64,000 bases of DNA from JACPUX01 sp964517465 (GTDB lineage Bacteria; Pseudomonadota; Gammaproteobacteria; Burkholderiales; Casimicrobiaceae). A program made the position numbers and the translations under genes. The first letter of the stretch is position 1. Every line of letters begins with the position of its first letter. The stretch lies in NCBI GenBank assembly GCA_964517465.1, contig CAZFEK010000023.1:1-64000 (forward strand), in the 5' to 3' direction. Below the pieces are notes generated by a model, which saw nothing but the letters and a program-made list of their open reading frames with translations, was not told the origin of the DNA and did no database searches. Shown piece after piece: positions 32,813 to 42,126 of the stretch.

Positions 32813-33568
32813 TCACATTTGTTTGAAGAGGTGAGCAAAACTGCGGCTCACTTCCAACTTTTCCTCGCGTCCTTTTAGCAGCACCCGCTGTCGGCCTTGG
32901 AGATCGCGGCTAATGCCGGCAATGGCCTTGGTGTTGACCAGTATGGCGCGGTGAATTTGCCAGAAACGGTCTGGGTCTAGCTCTTCGACCAGTTCCTTGA
33001 TCGGCTTGCGGATCAGGCTTTCCCCGTCGGTGGTGACCACGCGGGTGTATTTGTCCTCGGCGCGAAAAAAGAGAATCTCGTCCGTGGGGATCATGCGCAA
33101 GAGATTGCCGCGAGTTGCCTGAATCCATTCCAGGAAACGCTTGCCTTTGGATTCAAGCTTCGCGGCGAGGCGGTCGATCAGCGCCTGCATGTCTTCCGGC
33201 GGTTGGGTCTCGCGGGCCTCCAAGCGTTCCCGGGTTCGCGCCAGACGTTCGTCTTCGACCGGTTTGAGCAAATAATCTACGGCGCCTTCGTCGAAGGCGG
33301 CAACGGCGTACTCGTCGTAGGCAGTTACGAAAACCACCTGAGTGCGGGCGCATACGCGGCGTGCCACCTCTATGCCCGACAGACCCGGCATGCGGATGTC
33401 GAGAAAAGCGACGTCCGGGCACTGCTCCTCGACCATTTCTTGCGCCTCGTCACCGTTTTTTGCCTCGGCGATGATCTCCAGTTCCGGCCAGACGCGGGCG
33501 AGAGCGGCACGCAACTGCTCGCGCATCAGGCGTTCGTCATCGGCAATCAGCGCCCGTTTCATTCCCAT
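32813..33568 (-). CDS. LytTR-type response regulator, AlgR-like
   Basis: 251 residues from the ATG at 33568, preceded by AAGGAGGAG at good spacing. Receiver domain 1-120 with the acidic pair in IADDE and the phospho-acceptor Asp57 in FLDIRMPG; LytTR DNA-binding domain about 150-250 (DEILFFRAEDKYTRVVTTDGE, FWQIHRAILVN). This architecture is that of AlgR/LytR. The start lies inside the kinase gene (32-base overlap), so kinase and regulator are translated together. Target genes are not shown by the sequence; the minor pilin operon in this window is a candidate. Confidence 0.9.
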   Translation of the reverse strand: MGMKRALIADDERLMREQLRAALARVWPELEIIAEAKNGDEAQEMVEEQCPDVAFLDIRMPGLSGIEVARRVCARTQVVFVTAYDEYAVAAFDEGAVDYLLKPVEDERLARTRERLEARETQPPEDMQALIDRLAAKLESKGKRFLEWIQATRGNLLRMIPTDEILFFRAEDKYTRVVTTDGESLIRKPIKELVEELDPDRFWQIHRAILVNTKAIAGISRDLQGRQRVLLKGREEKLEVSRSFAHLFKQM

Positions 33569-34865
33569 CGCGCACTCCTCCTTCCGGCGAGCAGCAGGTC
33601 TGCGCGCCACTCGGTTGTATTTTGGTCTCTATCGGCAAGACCAGGGTGACCCTGGCTCCCGGCGCGTTGTCCACCACCTCGAGCCGGGCGCGCTCGCCGT
33701 ATTGCAATGCGAGGCGTTCGCGGATGTTCGCGAGCCCAACGCCTTTGCCGGGTGCGGCTGAGAAACCGATGCCATTGTCGCTCACGCTGAGCCTGATTTC
33801 CGCTCCTTCCCGCCAGGCCTTGATTTCGACTCGGCCGCCTTCCGGCTTGGGTTCGAGCCCGTGCTTGATCGCGTTTTCCACCAGCGTAGGCAGCATCATC
33901 GGTGGAAAAGGCAGGTCGGCAAGCTCAGGAGGAATATCGAAGTCGAAGGACAAGCGTTCTTCCATGCGCATTTGCAAAATACTGAGATAGGAACGGGCCA
34001 GTTCGACCTCGCGTGCCAGCGTCGAGCCGAACTCTCTCATCTGGGGCATGGCCGCTCGGAGGTACTGGATGAGGTGCTTCTGCATGCGGGAGGCGGCTGC
34101 CGGCTCGGTCTGAATGAGGTGGTCCACGCTGGCCAAAGTGTTGAACAGGAAGTGCGGTTCGATTTGGGCCTGCAGCATGGCGAGCCGCGCTTCGGTCGCC
34201 TCTTGCGCGAGCCGGGCGCAACTCGCTTCGAGGCGCGAATTTTCCGCGGCCCGCTCGGCGACGCGGCGGCGACCGCCCAGCGCTTTGGCCACGGCCAGGG
34301 TCAGCAAGAGCGAAGCGGTGAGGCCTGCCGCCAAGCCGTTGACCTGCAGGCGGTAGTGGGAGGTCTCTTGATCGACCGCGTCGGCAATGGTGCTGTTGAG
34401 CGCCCGCGTGAGTTCTTGGCCCAAATCCTCGGCCGCGCCGGCGCCGGGCAGGGGCAGCGGCGGGGCACCGGCACGCGCGCGCTCCTCGTTCTGTTGCAAG
34501 ATTTCCTTCCGGGTTTCGGCCAGGCCGGCCCGTTTCTCGATCAGCGCCTCGACGCGTTCGAGCGCTTGTTCGAGCTTGCGGCTCGCCTGGTCGATCTCCC
34601 GTCCGGCAACGATCACTTTGAGGCGGGCCCTTTCCAGTTTTTGATCCATGGGCTCTTGCCCGGCCTGCGGGTCACTATTCGGCTTCGCTCCGGCCAAAAT
34701 GCGGGTGACTTGAGTGCGCAGCTCGGGTTCGGCCGGTTCGCGGGAAGCGGTGATTTGCCCCGTCGAATAGGCGATCACGGTCAAGATCAACACTGCGAAT
34801 AACAGAAAGCGGGGCCAGCTGAGGCGGTTTAGTGCGTCGCCCAAATGGCGGATCAAGGCGGCCAT
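33537..34865 (-). CDS. LytS/AlgZ-type sensor histidine kinase
   Basis: 442 residues. Membrane helices at about 20-36 and 174-196 enclose a roughly 135-residue periplasmic segment rich in charged helix (QASRKLEQALERVEALIEK), a probable coiled coil. The cytoplasmic part carries the His_kinase (PF06580-type) motif with His238 in QIEPHFLFNTLASVDHL, then the ATPase N box PTLVENAIKHG and G box VSDNGIGF. This is the AlgZ/FimS class, which lacks a classical DHp core. It overlaps its regulator by 32 bases. Confidence 0.9.
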   Translation of the reverse strand: MAALIRHLGDALNRLSWPRFLLFAVLILTVIAYSTGQITASREPAEPELRTQVTRILAGAKPNSDPQAGQEPMDQKLERARLKVIVAGREIDQASRKLEQALERVEALIEKRAGLAETRKEILQQNEERARAGAPPLPLPGAGAAEDLGQELTRALNSTIADAVDQETSHYRLQVNGLAAGLTASLLLTLAVAKALGGRRRVAERAAENSRLEASCARLAQEATEARLAMLQAQIEPHFLFNTLASVDHLIQTEPAAASRMQKHLIQYLRAAMPQMREFGSTLAREVELARSYLSILQMRMEERLSFDFDIPPELADLPFPPMMLPTLVENAIKHGLEPKPEGGRVEIKAWREGAEIRLSVSDNGIGFSAAPGKGVGLANIRERLALQYGERARLEVVDNAPGARVTLVLPIETKIQPSGAQTCCSPEGGVRDGNETGADCR

Positions 34866-34949
34866 GGTTTGCTCCGAAGCAGATGCCGTGAAAGGTATGC
34901 CAAGCTGAGCGCGGCGGCAATGGCCGCGGGATAGGACGCCAGAAGGATA

Positions 34950-34980
34950 GCGCAGGGCGCAAATGCACGGCGCAGGGCGC
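34950..34980. repeat. 11-bp direct repeat, period 20, upstream of the kinase gene
   Basis: GCGCAGGGCGC occurs at 34950-34960 and again at 34970-34980, nine bases apart, 85-115 bases upstream of the kinase start and 50-80 upstream of rmuC. LytTR regulators generally bind paired direct repeats about two helical turns apart, so the geometry fits an autoregulatory site, although the sequence itself is unlike the AlgR core. Confidence 0.45.
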
Positions 34981-35029
34981 CATCCGTGGCGGTGCTAAAC
35001 TCCGGCTTTGCCGGAAGTTGGAGGTCGGT

Positions 35030-36418
35030 TTGACCAGTCTGGAGTTTTGGATCTTCGCCGGGTTTGTGCTTCTGACCCTGGTGCTGCTTGGTTTTGCGGC
35101 AAACCAGGCGAGGGCGCTGCGCCGTTTGGATCAAGGCTTGGAAGAGCGCCATCGAACCATGCTCGCGGACTTTCACCAAGGCCTGGCGGCGCAGACCGAG
35201 AGGCTGGCGCGCGGCGGGCTGGACAGTTCTGAACGCCTCCACCTCGCGGTTTCACGCGAGCTCGCGGCCACCCGCGAAGGTCTCGCGAATTTTGAGCGGG
35301 TCATGGCGGAGCAGCTCGTCCAAAGCCGGGAGCTTACGGCGGCTCGCTTGGCAGAACTCTCGCACGGGCTTCAAACCCGTCAGGAAGCGCTGCGCGCAGA
35401 ACTGGTCGAGCAACTGCTGACCCGGCTTACCGAGCATGCCCGTGCCGAGCGGGAAATGCTGCAGACCACGCTCAAAGCGATCAGCGCCCAGCTCGCCGAG
35501 CGGGTCGAGGGCCTGACTCGCGGCGTCGATGCACGCTTGGAGCAGATTTCGGGCAAGGTGAACGAGCGCCTGGAAGAAGGCTTCAAGAAGACCAATGAAA
35601 CCTTCGTCAGCGTCATGGCCCGGTTGGCGACCATCGACGAGGCGCAAAAGAAGATCGACGGTTTGACCAGCAATGTGGTGAGCCTGCAGCAGCTATTGGG
35701 GGACAAGCGCTCGCGGGGAGCCTTCGGCGAGGTGCAGCTCGAAGCCCTGGTGCGTAATATCCTCCCCGCCGGCGCATACGCTTTTCAGGCGACGCTGCCC
35801 ACGGGCGCGCGCGCCGATTGCTTGCTCCACCTTCCTGAACCGACCGGGAAAGTGGCGGTGGATGCCAAGTTCCCGCTGGAGAACTACCACCGGCTTACCG
35901 AAGCAAACGCGAGCGAGGCTGAGCGAGGCCAGGCAGCGCGCGCTTTTCGAACGGACCTCAGGCGGCATATCGACGCCATCGCCGAAAAATACATCGTGCC
36001 GGGCGTGACCTCGGACGGCGCGGTGCTTTTCCTTCCGGCCGAGGCGGTTTTTTCCGAAATTCACGCCCATCACGGCGAAGTGGTGGACTATGCGATGCAG
36101 CGCCGGGTTTGGCTGGTTTCGCCCACCACCCTGATGGCGGTGCTCAATACCGCTCGGGCGGTCCTGCGCGATGTGGAGACGCGCAAGCAGATTCACATCA
36201 TCAAAGACGAATTGGGCAAGCTCGGCAAAGAGTTCGGGCGTTTCGACGAACGCATGAAGAAGCTTGCCCAGCACATTCGCCTGGCGCATGAGGACGCCGA
36301 GCAGGTCAGCGTGACTTCCGAGAAAATCAGCCGGCGTTTTGCGCAGATCGAGCGCGCAGAGTTGGCGGTCGAGGGCGGCGCGACACCCCAGCTCGTGCCT
36401 CCCGCCGAGGAGTCTTGA
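35030..36418 (+). CDS. rmuC: DNA recombination protein RmuC
   Basis: 462 residues from TTG at 35030, chosen because GGAGG (35020-35024) lies five bases upstream; TTG at 35018 is an alternative. An N-terminal membrane anchor (FWIFAGFVLLTLVLLGFAA), a long coiled coil to about residue 210, then the RmuC nuclease-like domain (GAFGEVQLEALVRNILP, DCLLHLPEPTGKVAVDAKFPLENY, HHGEVVDYAMQRRVWLVSPTTLMA). Limits inversions at short inverted repeats in E. coli. A TCCGGC-TTT-GCCGGA hairpin (35001-35015) lies just before the ribosome-binding site. Confidence 0.93.
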   Translation: MTSLEFWIFAGFVLLTLVLLGFAANQARALRRLDQGLEERHRTMLADFHQGLAAQTERLARGGLDSSERLHLAVSRELAATREGLANFERVMAEQLVQSRELTAARLAELSHGLQTRQEALRAELVEQLLTRLTEHARAEREMLQTTLKAISAQLAERVEGLTRGVDARLEQISGKVNERLEEGFKKTNETFVSVMARLATIDEAQKKIDGLTSNVVSLQQLLGDKRSRGAFGEVQLEALVRNILPAGAYAFQATLPTGARADCLLHLPEPTGKVAVDAKFPLENYHRLTEANASEAERGQAARAFRTDLRRHIDAIAEKYIVPGVTSDGAVLFLPAEAVFSEIHAHHGEVVDYAMQRRVWLVSPTTLMAVLNTARAVLRDVETRKQIHIIKDELGKLGKEFGRFDERMKKLAQHIRLAHEDAEQVSVTSEKISRRFAQIERAELAVEGGATPQLVPPAEES

Positions 36419-37203
36419 TGTTCGAGCGGTTCCGGCGCTGGCGGCGGGAGCGCACGCTGGAGCGGTTTGCGTTACCCGACGATCTTTGGCAGGAAGCGCT
36501 CGATCGCCTGGAATTCCTCAAAGATTTCACGCCTCAGGAAATCGTCCGCCTGCGCGAATTGGTGACGCTGTTTCTGAACGGAAAAACCATCATCGGCGCC
36601 AGAGAGTTTGTGGTCACACCTCTGATGCGGGTCGTGATCGCGCTGCAAGCTTGTGTGCTGGTCCTGGAACTCGATCTCAGCTTCTACGAGGGCTGGGAGA
36701 ATGTGATCGTTTATCCTGACGAGTTCGTGCCCGGTTACGAATATGAAGATGAAGCCGGGGTGGTGCATGTGCGCGACGATGCCTTGGCCGGCGAGGCCTG
36801 GGAAGGGGGGCCGGTGCTGCTGTCCTGGGCTGACGTGGAAGCCAGTGCCAACTGGGAAACCGCGGGGATGAACCTGGTGATACACGAATTCGCGCACAAG
36901 CTCGACATGGCCAATGGCGAAGTGGACGGCATGCCGCCCCTGCCTCAGACGATGTCGCGCGCGGTCTGGGCGGAAGCCTTGAGCGAAGCCTACCGCGATT
37001 TCTGTGCCCGGCTCGACGAGGGCGAGCATACGGCGATCGACCCCTACGCCGGCGAGAATCCGGGCGAGTTTTTTGCCGTGCTTTCGGAAGTGTTCTTCGT
37101 TGATCCGCTGCTGCTCAGGGACGAATACCCCATGGTCTACGAGCAGTTCGCCTTTTTCTACCGGCAGGACCCCGCTGCCCGATCAGCGCGGCCGTTGCGC
37201 TGA
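36418..37203 (+). CDS. mtfA: MtfA-family zinc-dependent peptidase
   Basis: 261 residues starting on the last base of the rmuC stop (TGATG), with GAGGAG upstream. The zinc motif HEFAHKLD (HExxH) and the downstream glutamate in GENPGEFFAVLSEVFF define the family. In E. coli MtfA binds the repressor Mlc and affects glucose uptake; here, with no sugar PTS genes in view, the role is open. Its end overlaps the end of convergent mogA by 21 bases. Confidence 0.92.
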   Translation: MFERFRRWRRERTLERFALPDDLWQEALDRLEFLKDFTPQEIVRLRELVTLFLNGKTIIGAREFVVTPLMRVVIALQACVLVLELDLSFYEGWENVIVYPDEFVPGYEYEDEAGVVHVRDDALAGEAWEGGPVLLSWADVEASANWETAGMNLVIHEFAHKLDMANGEVDGMPPLPQTMSRAVWAEALSEAYRDFCARLDEGEHTAIDPYAGENPGEFFAVLSEVFFVDPLLLRDEYPMVYEQFAFFYRQDPAARSARPLR

Positions 37204-37734
37204 TTTTGGTCGAAAGACCGGGCAAACCGCCGCGTGCGTTTCGACGTAAGGCCCGCCTATCAGGTCCAGGCAGTAAGGCACCGCAGGGAAGATGCCATCG
37301 AGCGTTTCTTTGATTGCCTTGGGTTGCCCCGGCAAGTTGAGTATCAGGCTGCGGCCGCGGACCACACCCACTTGGCGGGACAAAATGGCGGTGGGCACAT
37401 ACTTCAAACTCACCGCGCGCATTTGCTCGCCGAATCCGGGTAGCACCTTGTGGGCTACCGCCAGCGTGGCCTCCGGAGTGACGTCGCGCGCTGCGGGCCC
37501 GGTGCCTCCGGTGGTGAGCACGAGATGGCAAGCGGCGACATCGGTCAGCTCGATCAGGGTGCGTTCGATGCTCGCCTGGTCATCGGGGATGAGGCGAGTT
37601 TGGGCGCGCCAGGGGGAGGCGAGCGCCGCGGTGAACCACTCCTGCAGTCCGGGCAGCCCAAGGTCCTGGTAGATCCCCTGGCTGGCGCGGTCGCTGATGG
37701 ATACCAATCCCAAGACGAGTTCTTCGTGCTTCAT
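37183..37734 (-). CDS. mogA: Molybdopterin adenylyltransferase MogA
   Basis: 183 residues. The substrate-binding TTGGTGPAARDVTPEAT loop and SLILNLPGQPKAIKETLDGIFPAVPYCLDLI are diagnostic. MogA adenylates molybdopterin before metal insertion by MoeA, so it would serve the molybdoenzyme at 26830-28908 among others. The start overlaps the darP stop by four bases (ATGA). Confidence 0.94.
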   Translation of the reverse strand: MKHEELVLGLVSISDRASQGIYQDLGLPGLQEWFTAALASPWRAQTRLIPDDQASIERTLIELTDVAACHLVLTTGGTGPAARDVTPEATLAVAHKVLPGFGEQMRAVSLKYVPTAILSRQVGVVRGRSLILNLPGQPKAIKETLDGIFPAVPYCLDLIGGPYVETHAAVCPVFRPKSAQRPR

Positions 37735-38273
37735 GTCGGCGGCGGTGGGTCGAGCAGTGATTTGAGTTCCTGAAAAAGCAGCCGGTAGTGCTTGGGCGGC
37801 TGGGCGGCGGCCCGTTCTTCACCGGCACGCCGAATGAGGTTACGCCAGTGGGAGCGCTCGATTCCCGGGTGCGCGGCGCAGAGTTCATCGAGCGCCTGGG
37901 GCTCATCCAAGAGCCGGTCGCGCCAGTTTTCGAGATGATGCAGCAGCGCCTTTTCGCGGCGCGGGGCCTGAGCCCAGGCCTCCATTTGTGCGCGCAGGGG
38001 CGCAGGGTCGACCTCGCGCATCAATCGGCCCACGTATTGCAACTGTCGGCGCCGCGCCTCGTGGCTGGTAATGCGCCGAGCCTCGCGGATGGCGTCGCAC
38101 AAACGCTCGGGAAGGTCCAGTTCGGCCAGTTTTTCCGGGGGCAGCTCGACCAGCGCCTCACCCAGTTCCTGCAAGGCATGCATCGTTTTCTTGCGACTCG
38201 TTTTCGACGGGGGCTCGGCGATATGGTCTGGGGATGGGTTCTGGGAGTGATTCAAGTTCGCGTACCTTTGCAT
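37731..38273 (-). CDS. darP: Ribosome assembly factor DarP (YjgA)
   Basis: 180 residues from the ATG at 38273 (MQRYANLNHSQNPSPDH); further upstream the frame enters divergent pmbA. Conserved DUF615 segments: EARRRQLQYVGRLMREVDPAPLRA, LHHLENWRDRLLDEP and HWRNLIRRAGEERAAAQPPKHYRLLFQEL. YjgA acts on late 50S assembly at the peptidyl transferase centre. Divergent from pmbA with only 43 bases between, a conserved pairing in Proteobacteria. Confidence 0.92.
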   Translation of the reverse strand: MQRYANLNHSQNPSPDHIAEPPSKTSRKKTMHALQELGEALVELPPEKLAELDLPERLCDAIREARRITSHEARRRQLQYVGRLMREVDPAPLRAQMEAWAQAPRREKALLHHLENWRDRLLDEPQALDELCAAHPGIERSHWRNLIRRAGEERAAAQPPKHYRLLFQELKSLLDPPPPT

Positions 38274-38316
38274 GCTTCCTGTTATGATAACCCGCTCACA
38301 GACCCTCTGACCCGCC

Positions 38317-39663
38317 ATGGCCCAAAACGGTGACGGATTCCCGCTCGACACCGAGCAATTGCGCAGCATCGCCACCGAAGTATTGGAACGCGCCAAGGCC
38401 GCCGGCGCCACGGCCGCCGAAACCGAAGTATCCCAGGCGGTGGGCCAAAGCGTCGGGGTGCGCTTAGGCCAGGTCGAAACCATCGAATACAACCGCGACA
38501 AAGGGGTGGGCATCACCGTCTATCTCGGACAGGCGCGGGGGCATGTGAGCACGGCGGACCTCGGTTCCGAGGCGCTGACCGCCGCCGTCGACAAAGCGTT
38601 GACCATTGCCCGCTACACGGCCGCCGACCCTTGCGCCGGCCTGGCCGAAACCGAGCTACTGGCGCGCGATTGGCCCGACCTTGCGCTCTCCTTTCCCTGG
38701 GCTCTGCCGGCCGAGGATGCCATTTCCCTGGCGAGTGAATGCGAGGCGGCGGCCCTGGGCGTCGATCCGCGCATCAACAATAGCGAGGGCGCCAACGTTT
38801 CCACTCACCATGCCGAGTTTGTTTACGCCAATTCGGCGGGTTTCTGCGGCGGCTATCGGAGCAGCCGGCACGGCATTTCTTGCGCCGTCATTGCCGAAAC
38901 CGAGGCAGGTATGCAGCGCGACCATTGGTACACCTCGGCGCGCGCCGCCGAAGATCTGCAAGCCGCCGCGGCGGTCGGGCGCATGGCGGGAGAGCGCGCC
39001 CTGCGGCGCCTCGATGCAGTCAAACTCGCCACCCGCCAAGTGCCGGTTCTTTTTGAGGCCCCGGTGGCGACATCGCTGATCGGACATTTCGTTGCGGCCG
39101 CCAGTGGCGGCAGCCTGTACCGAAAAGCTTCTTTTCTGGTGGATCGCCTGGGTCAGCCGGTCTTTTCTCCCCTGGTCCAGCTCGACGAGGAACCCCACTT
39201 GCCGCGCGGTCCGGCCAGCGCACCCTTCGACGACGAAGGAGTTGCGACGCATCCGCGCCAAGTGGTTGTCGACGGGGTTTTGCAGGGTTATTTTTTGGGC
39301 AGCTATTCCGCGCGCAAGCTGGGCCTGCGCAGCACGGGCAACGCGGGGGGGCAGCACAACCTTCTGCTGGCGCACGGAGGCGAGGATTTCGCCGCCATGT
39401 TGCGACGCCTGGATCGCGGCTTGGTCGTGACCGAGCTTCTGGGACAAGGCGTGAATCTCGTCACCGGAGATTATTCTCGCGGTGCGGTGGGCTTTTGGGT
39501 CGAGGACGGCATCATTCAGCATGCCGTGGAAGAGGTCACGATCGCGGGGAATCTGCAGGAGATGTTTCGGCGCATCGTCGCCGTGGGCGGAGACGTCGAC
39601 CGCCGCGGCTCCCGCCAATGCGGCTCTATTCTGATCGAAAGCATGACCGTGGCCGGTAGCTGA
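38317..39663 (+). CDS. pmbA: PmbA/TldE, metalloprotease subunit
   Basis: 448 residues of the TldD/PmbA family, without the HExxxH zinc motif that TldD carries, as expected for the TldE partner. Typical segments: GVRLGQVETIEYNRDKGVGITVY and QGVNLVTGDYSRGAVGFWVEDG. The TldD/E heterodimer clips unfolded peptides, including microcin B17 precursor and CcdA. tldD is not in the window. Confidence 0.95.
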   Translation: MAQNGDGFPLDTEQLRSIATEVLERAKAAGATAAETEVSQAVGQSVGVRLGQVETIEYNRDKGVGITVYLGQARGHVSTADLGSEALTAAVDKALTIARYTAADPCAGLAETELLARDWPDLALSFPWALPAEDAISLASECEAAALGVDPRINNSEGANVSTHHAEFVYANSAGFCGGYRSSRHGISCAVIAETEAGMQRDHWYTSARAAEDLQAAAAVGRMAGERALRRLDAVKLATRQVPVLFEAPVATSLIGHFVAAASGGSLYRKASFLVDRLGQPVFSPLVQLDEEPHLPRGPASAPFDDEGVATHPRQVVVDGVLQGYFLGSYSARKLGLRSTGNAGGQHNLLLAHGGEDFAAMLRRLDRGLVVTELLGQGVNLVTGDYSRGAVGFWVEDGIIQHAVEEVTIAGNLQEMFRRIVAVGGDVDRRGSRQCGSILIESMTVAGS

Positions 39664-39693
39664 CGCAATCCTTCGGGGGAGGACGAGAGGACC

Positions 39694-41340
39694 ATGAATC
39701 CGTTGCGGCGCTTGTGGCATACCCTGCTGGGGAAGGGCCACCCGCTTTCGAGCGTGCGAGCGGCGGATCGCTGGCTTGCCCGGCTGGATCGTCGCGACGG
39801 TTTCGTGCTTGCGGCAGAAGCGACCAAAGTCGTGCTGACCTACGCCGCCTCGCGCGATGCGCCCACACCGCGAGAACTGGGCGCCCTGTTCCACCTTGAC
39901 CTTGCTTTCCAGCCCCTGGCCGACACCATGCTCCAAGAGTACATCGAGCAGTGCCAAAAGGGCGGCAATCTCGAAGGTAGATTGTGGACTGCCGCCTACG
40001 ATCTCGGTCAGGCTTTTCTTAAGGCTTATGCGAGAGTTTTGCGTTCGGCGCGTGAAAACATCAACCGGCCGGCCTGGGCCGATTGGTTTCCCGCTCTGCT
40101 TTCGCGGCACGTTCATTTTCTGCGCCAAGACCTCAAGCTGAGGCAGTTCCGCTACGCCGGATGGAGCGCTGCGCAATGGCGGGAGTTGCATGAGATCTAC
40201 CAGCTCGCCGCGCTCTACGATCGCCAGCGAACCCGGCAGCCGCTGCCCGGCGAGCGGCGCGGCGCGAGCGTTGAAGAGGAATACCTGGGGGCTTTGCTCA
40301 TCGCCCGGCTCAACACCGGCAACTTCACCCCGCCGCAACTGGAGTGGATTGCGCAGCGATTGGCGGAGTGGGCGAGAGGCTTGGTGATCGAACCGCCGGG
40401 CGATGGAGCCGGCGCCTTTGAAATCGATCTCTTGGGGTTCGGCGGGCTGAGATATTTCGACGCCCAGGCCAAAGGCCACGGCGGTGAGCGTTACGGGCGG
40501 CTCGATACCAGCCGCCTGTATCGCCGCGTCCAGGAAGCATTGGTGCAGCAAGAGCCGATCAGCGGTTCGCCGCGTGGCATCTCGTCGGTGGAGCAACATT
40601 TCTTGCTGGCGCGTATGGCGGCCTTGTTTTCGCCCGCCCCCCCGGCGCCGGTGCCTCGCGCCGAACGGCGCAATAGCGCGCAGATCTTGCGGGTGGTTGG
40701 GGGCCTGCCGGTGGTCTGCCGGGCCATCGCGGAGATGTCGCGCGCCGATCGCGCCGCCCTCCAGGCCGGCGCGATGCATAGTTACGAAGAAGTCACCCAA
40801 CTGTACGTTTCCGGACGCACTGCCACCGGGCAGCGCCAGGAAAGTCGGCTGCCCAGCGTGATGTGGCGCCTATTGGACGCCAGCCAAACCGGCCTTCGCC
40901 TAGGCGCGCCGGCCGGCAGCCCGGTTTGCCGCTTGGGTGATCTCATCGCGGCGCAGGACGTCAACGATCTAAGCTGGACGCTGGGCGTGGTCAGACGCGT
41001 GCAAAGAAGCCGCGCCGAAGAAACGCACTACGGCCTCGAAATGATGGCGAGGAAACTCATCCGGGTGATGCTGCAGGAGCGCGACCCGGTGATCGACATT
41101 TTCAGCCCCGACATGCACGGCACCCAGCGGCCTTTCTACGGCCTGTATCTGCCCGCTTTCCCCGAAAACCGTCTGCCCGGGCAGCGCAGCCTGGTGTTGC
41201 CCGAAACGCGATACAAAGAAGGCCTGGATCTCAATCTCATCACCGGCACCAAGCGCTTCGTCATTCATCTCACCCGCTTGATCGAAAAAGAGACGGGGTG
41301 GGTTTGGGCCGCGTTCAGTGCGGTGGACAAGATTGATTAG
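39694..41340 (+). CDS. Uncharacterised 548-residue protein with PilZ-like C-terminal signature
   Basis: No signal peptide or membrane helix. Residues 1-340 look helical and resemble no family I recognise. Residues 381-400 hold Arg381 and Arg385 (RQESR) and Asp395, Ser397, Gly400 (DASQTG): the RxxxR and DxSxxG elements of PilZ, but only nine residues apart rather than the usual longer spacing. The following GDLIAA and SWTLGVVRRVQRS could be barrel strands. It lies 30 bases after pmbA and is followed by the TRAP genes. A c-di-GMP link is inference. Confidence 0.7.
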   Translation: MNPLRRLWHTLLGKGHPLSSVRAADRWLARLDRRDGFVLAAEATKVVLTYAASRDAPTPRELGALFHLDLAFQPLADTMLQEYIEQCQKGGNLEGRLWTAAYDLGQAFLKAYARVLRSARENINRPAWADWFPALLSRHVHFLRQDLKLRQFRYAGWSAAQWRELHEIYQLAALYDRQRTRQPLPGERRGASVEEEYLGALLIARLNTGNFTPPQLEWIAQRLAEWARGLVIEPPGDGAGAFEIDLLGFGGLRYFDAQAKGHGGERYGRLDTSRLYRRVQEALVQQEPISGSPRGISSVEQHFLLARMAALFSPAPPAPVPRAERRNSAQILRVVGGLPVVCRAIAEMSRADRAALQAGAMHSYEEVTQLYVSGRTATGQRQESRLPSVMWRLLDASQTGLRLGAPAGSPVCRLGDLIAAQDVNDLSWTLGVVRRVQRSRAEETHYGLEMMARKLIRVMLQERDPVIDIFSPDMHGTQRPFYGLYLPAFPENRLPGQRSLVLPETRYKEGLDLNLITGTKRFVIHLTRLIEKETGWVWAAFSAVDKID

Positions 41341-41520
41341 GGGCTAGGGGCTGCGATGCAACCGTGCCTAAGGCGTTGCCGGGCGTGCGGTTGGGGTTTA
41401 TCCTGATTGCCGTATTTGGCCCCGGCGCAATAATGGCGCACCTTGTTCGCGGTGCGCCTGCTGCTCGCAGCGAAACCTCTGCGCACCGGAAACTCGACCG
41501 TAACTATTGGGGGAAATCCT

Positions 41521-42126
41521 TTGGGCGGCTTACTTGGTTTTTCACGGGGGATCGACTTCATCAGCGATCGCCTCGGTCGTTTGCTCTTTTGGCTGGTGCT
41601 GGCCGCAGTGCTGATCAGCGCCGGCAACGCCATCATGCGCAAGGCTTTCAGCATCGGCTCGAACGCCTTCCTGGAAATCCAGTGGTACCTGTTCTCCGCG
41701 GTATTCCTACTCGGCGCGGGTTATGCCTTCCTCAAGAACGCGCATGTGCGCATCGACTTCATTTCCAATCACCTCTCGGCCAGACTGCGCAACTGGATCG
41801 ACATCCTGGGCATCGTCGTCTTCCTGCTGCCTCTGTGCGCCATCCTGATCAAACTCTCCTGGCCCCTGTTTGCCAATGCCTGGACTTCGGGCGAGATGTC
41901 ACAGAACGCGGGTGGCCTCATTCGCTGGCCGGCCTATCTGCTCATTCCCGCCGGCATGGCGCTGTTGCTGCTCCAGGGTCTTTCCGAGCTGATCAAGCGC
42001 GTGGCCTTCCTTACCGGAGCGGGCCCTGACGTGATCGCCCACGGGCACGGCACCCAGCCTGACGAATCCGAGATCGAGCGCGAAATCGAAGCACACGCCG
42101 CGCAGGTCAAAGAGGAGGTCCGGTGA
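41521..42126 (+). CDS. dctQ: TRAP transporter small permease (DctQ)
   Basis: 201 residues from TTG at 41521 (read as MGGLLGFSRGIDFISDRLGRLL), selected because GGGGGAA lies just upstream and the preceding codons are not conserved; TTG at 41443 would add 26 residues. Four membrane helices, with the family segments NAIMRKAFSIGSNAFLEIQWYLFSAVFLLGAGYAFLKNAHVRIDF and NAGGLIRWPAYLL. Overlaps dctM at TGATG. Confidence 0.88.
   Translation: MGGLLGFSRGIDFISDRLGRLLFWLVLAAVLISAGNAIMRKAFSIGSNAFLEIQWYLFSAVFLLGAGYAFLKNAHVRIDFISNHLSARLRNWIDILGIVVFLLPLCAILIKLSWPLFANAWTSGEMSQNAGGLIRWPAYLLIPAGMALLLLQGLSELIKRVAFLTGAGPDVIAHGHGTQPDESEIEREIEAHAAQVKEEVR

Noticed and set aside
38656..40800. Minus-strand open frame of 714 codons opposite pmbA and the 548-residue protein
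   Set aside because: Codon-bias shadow with no recognisable domain or start signal; both plus-strand genes are well supported.
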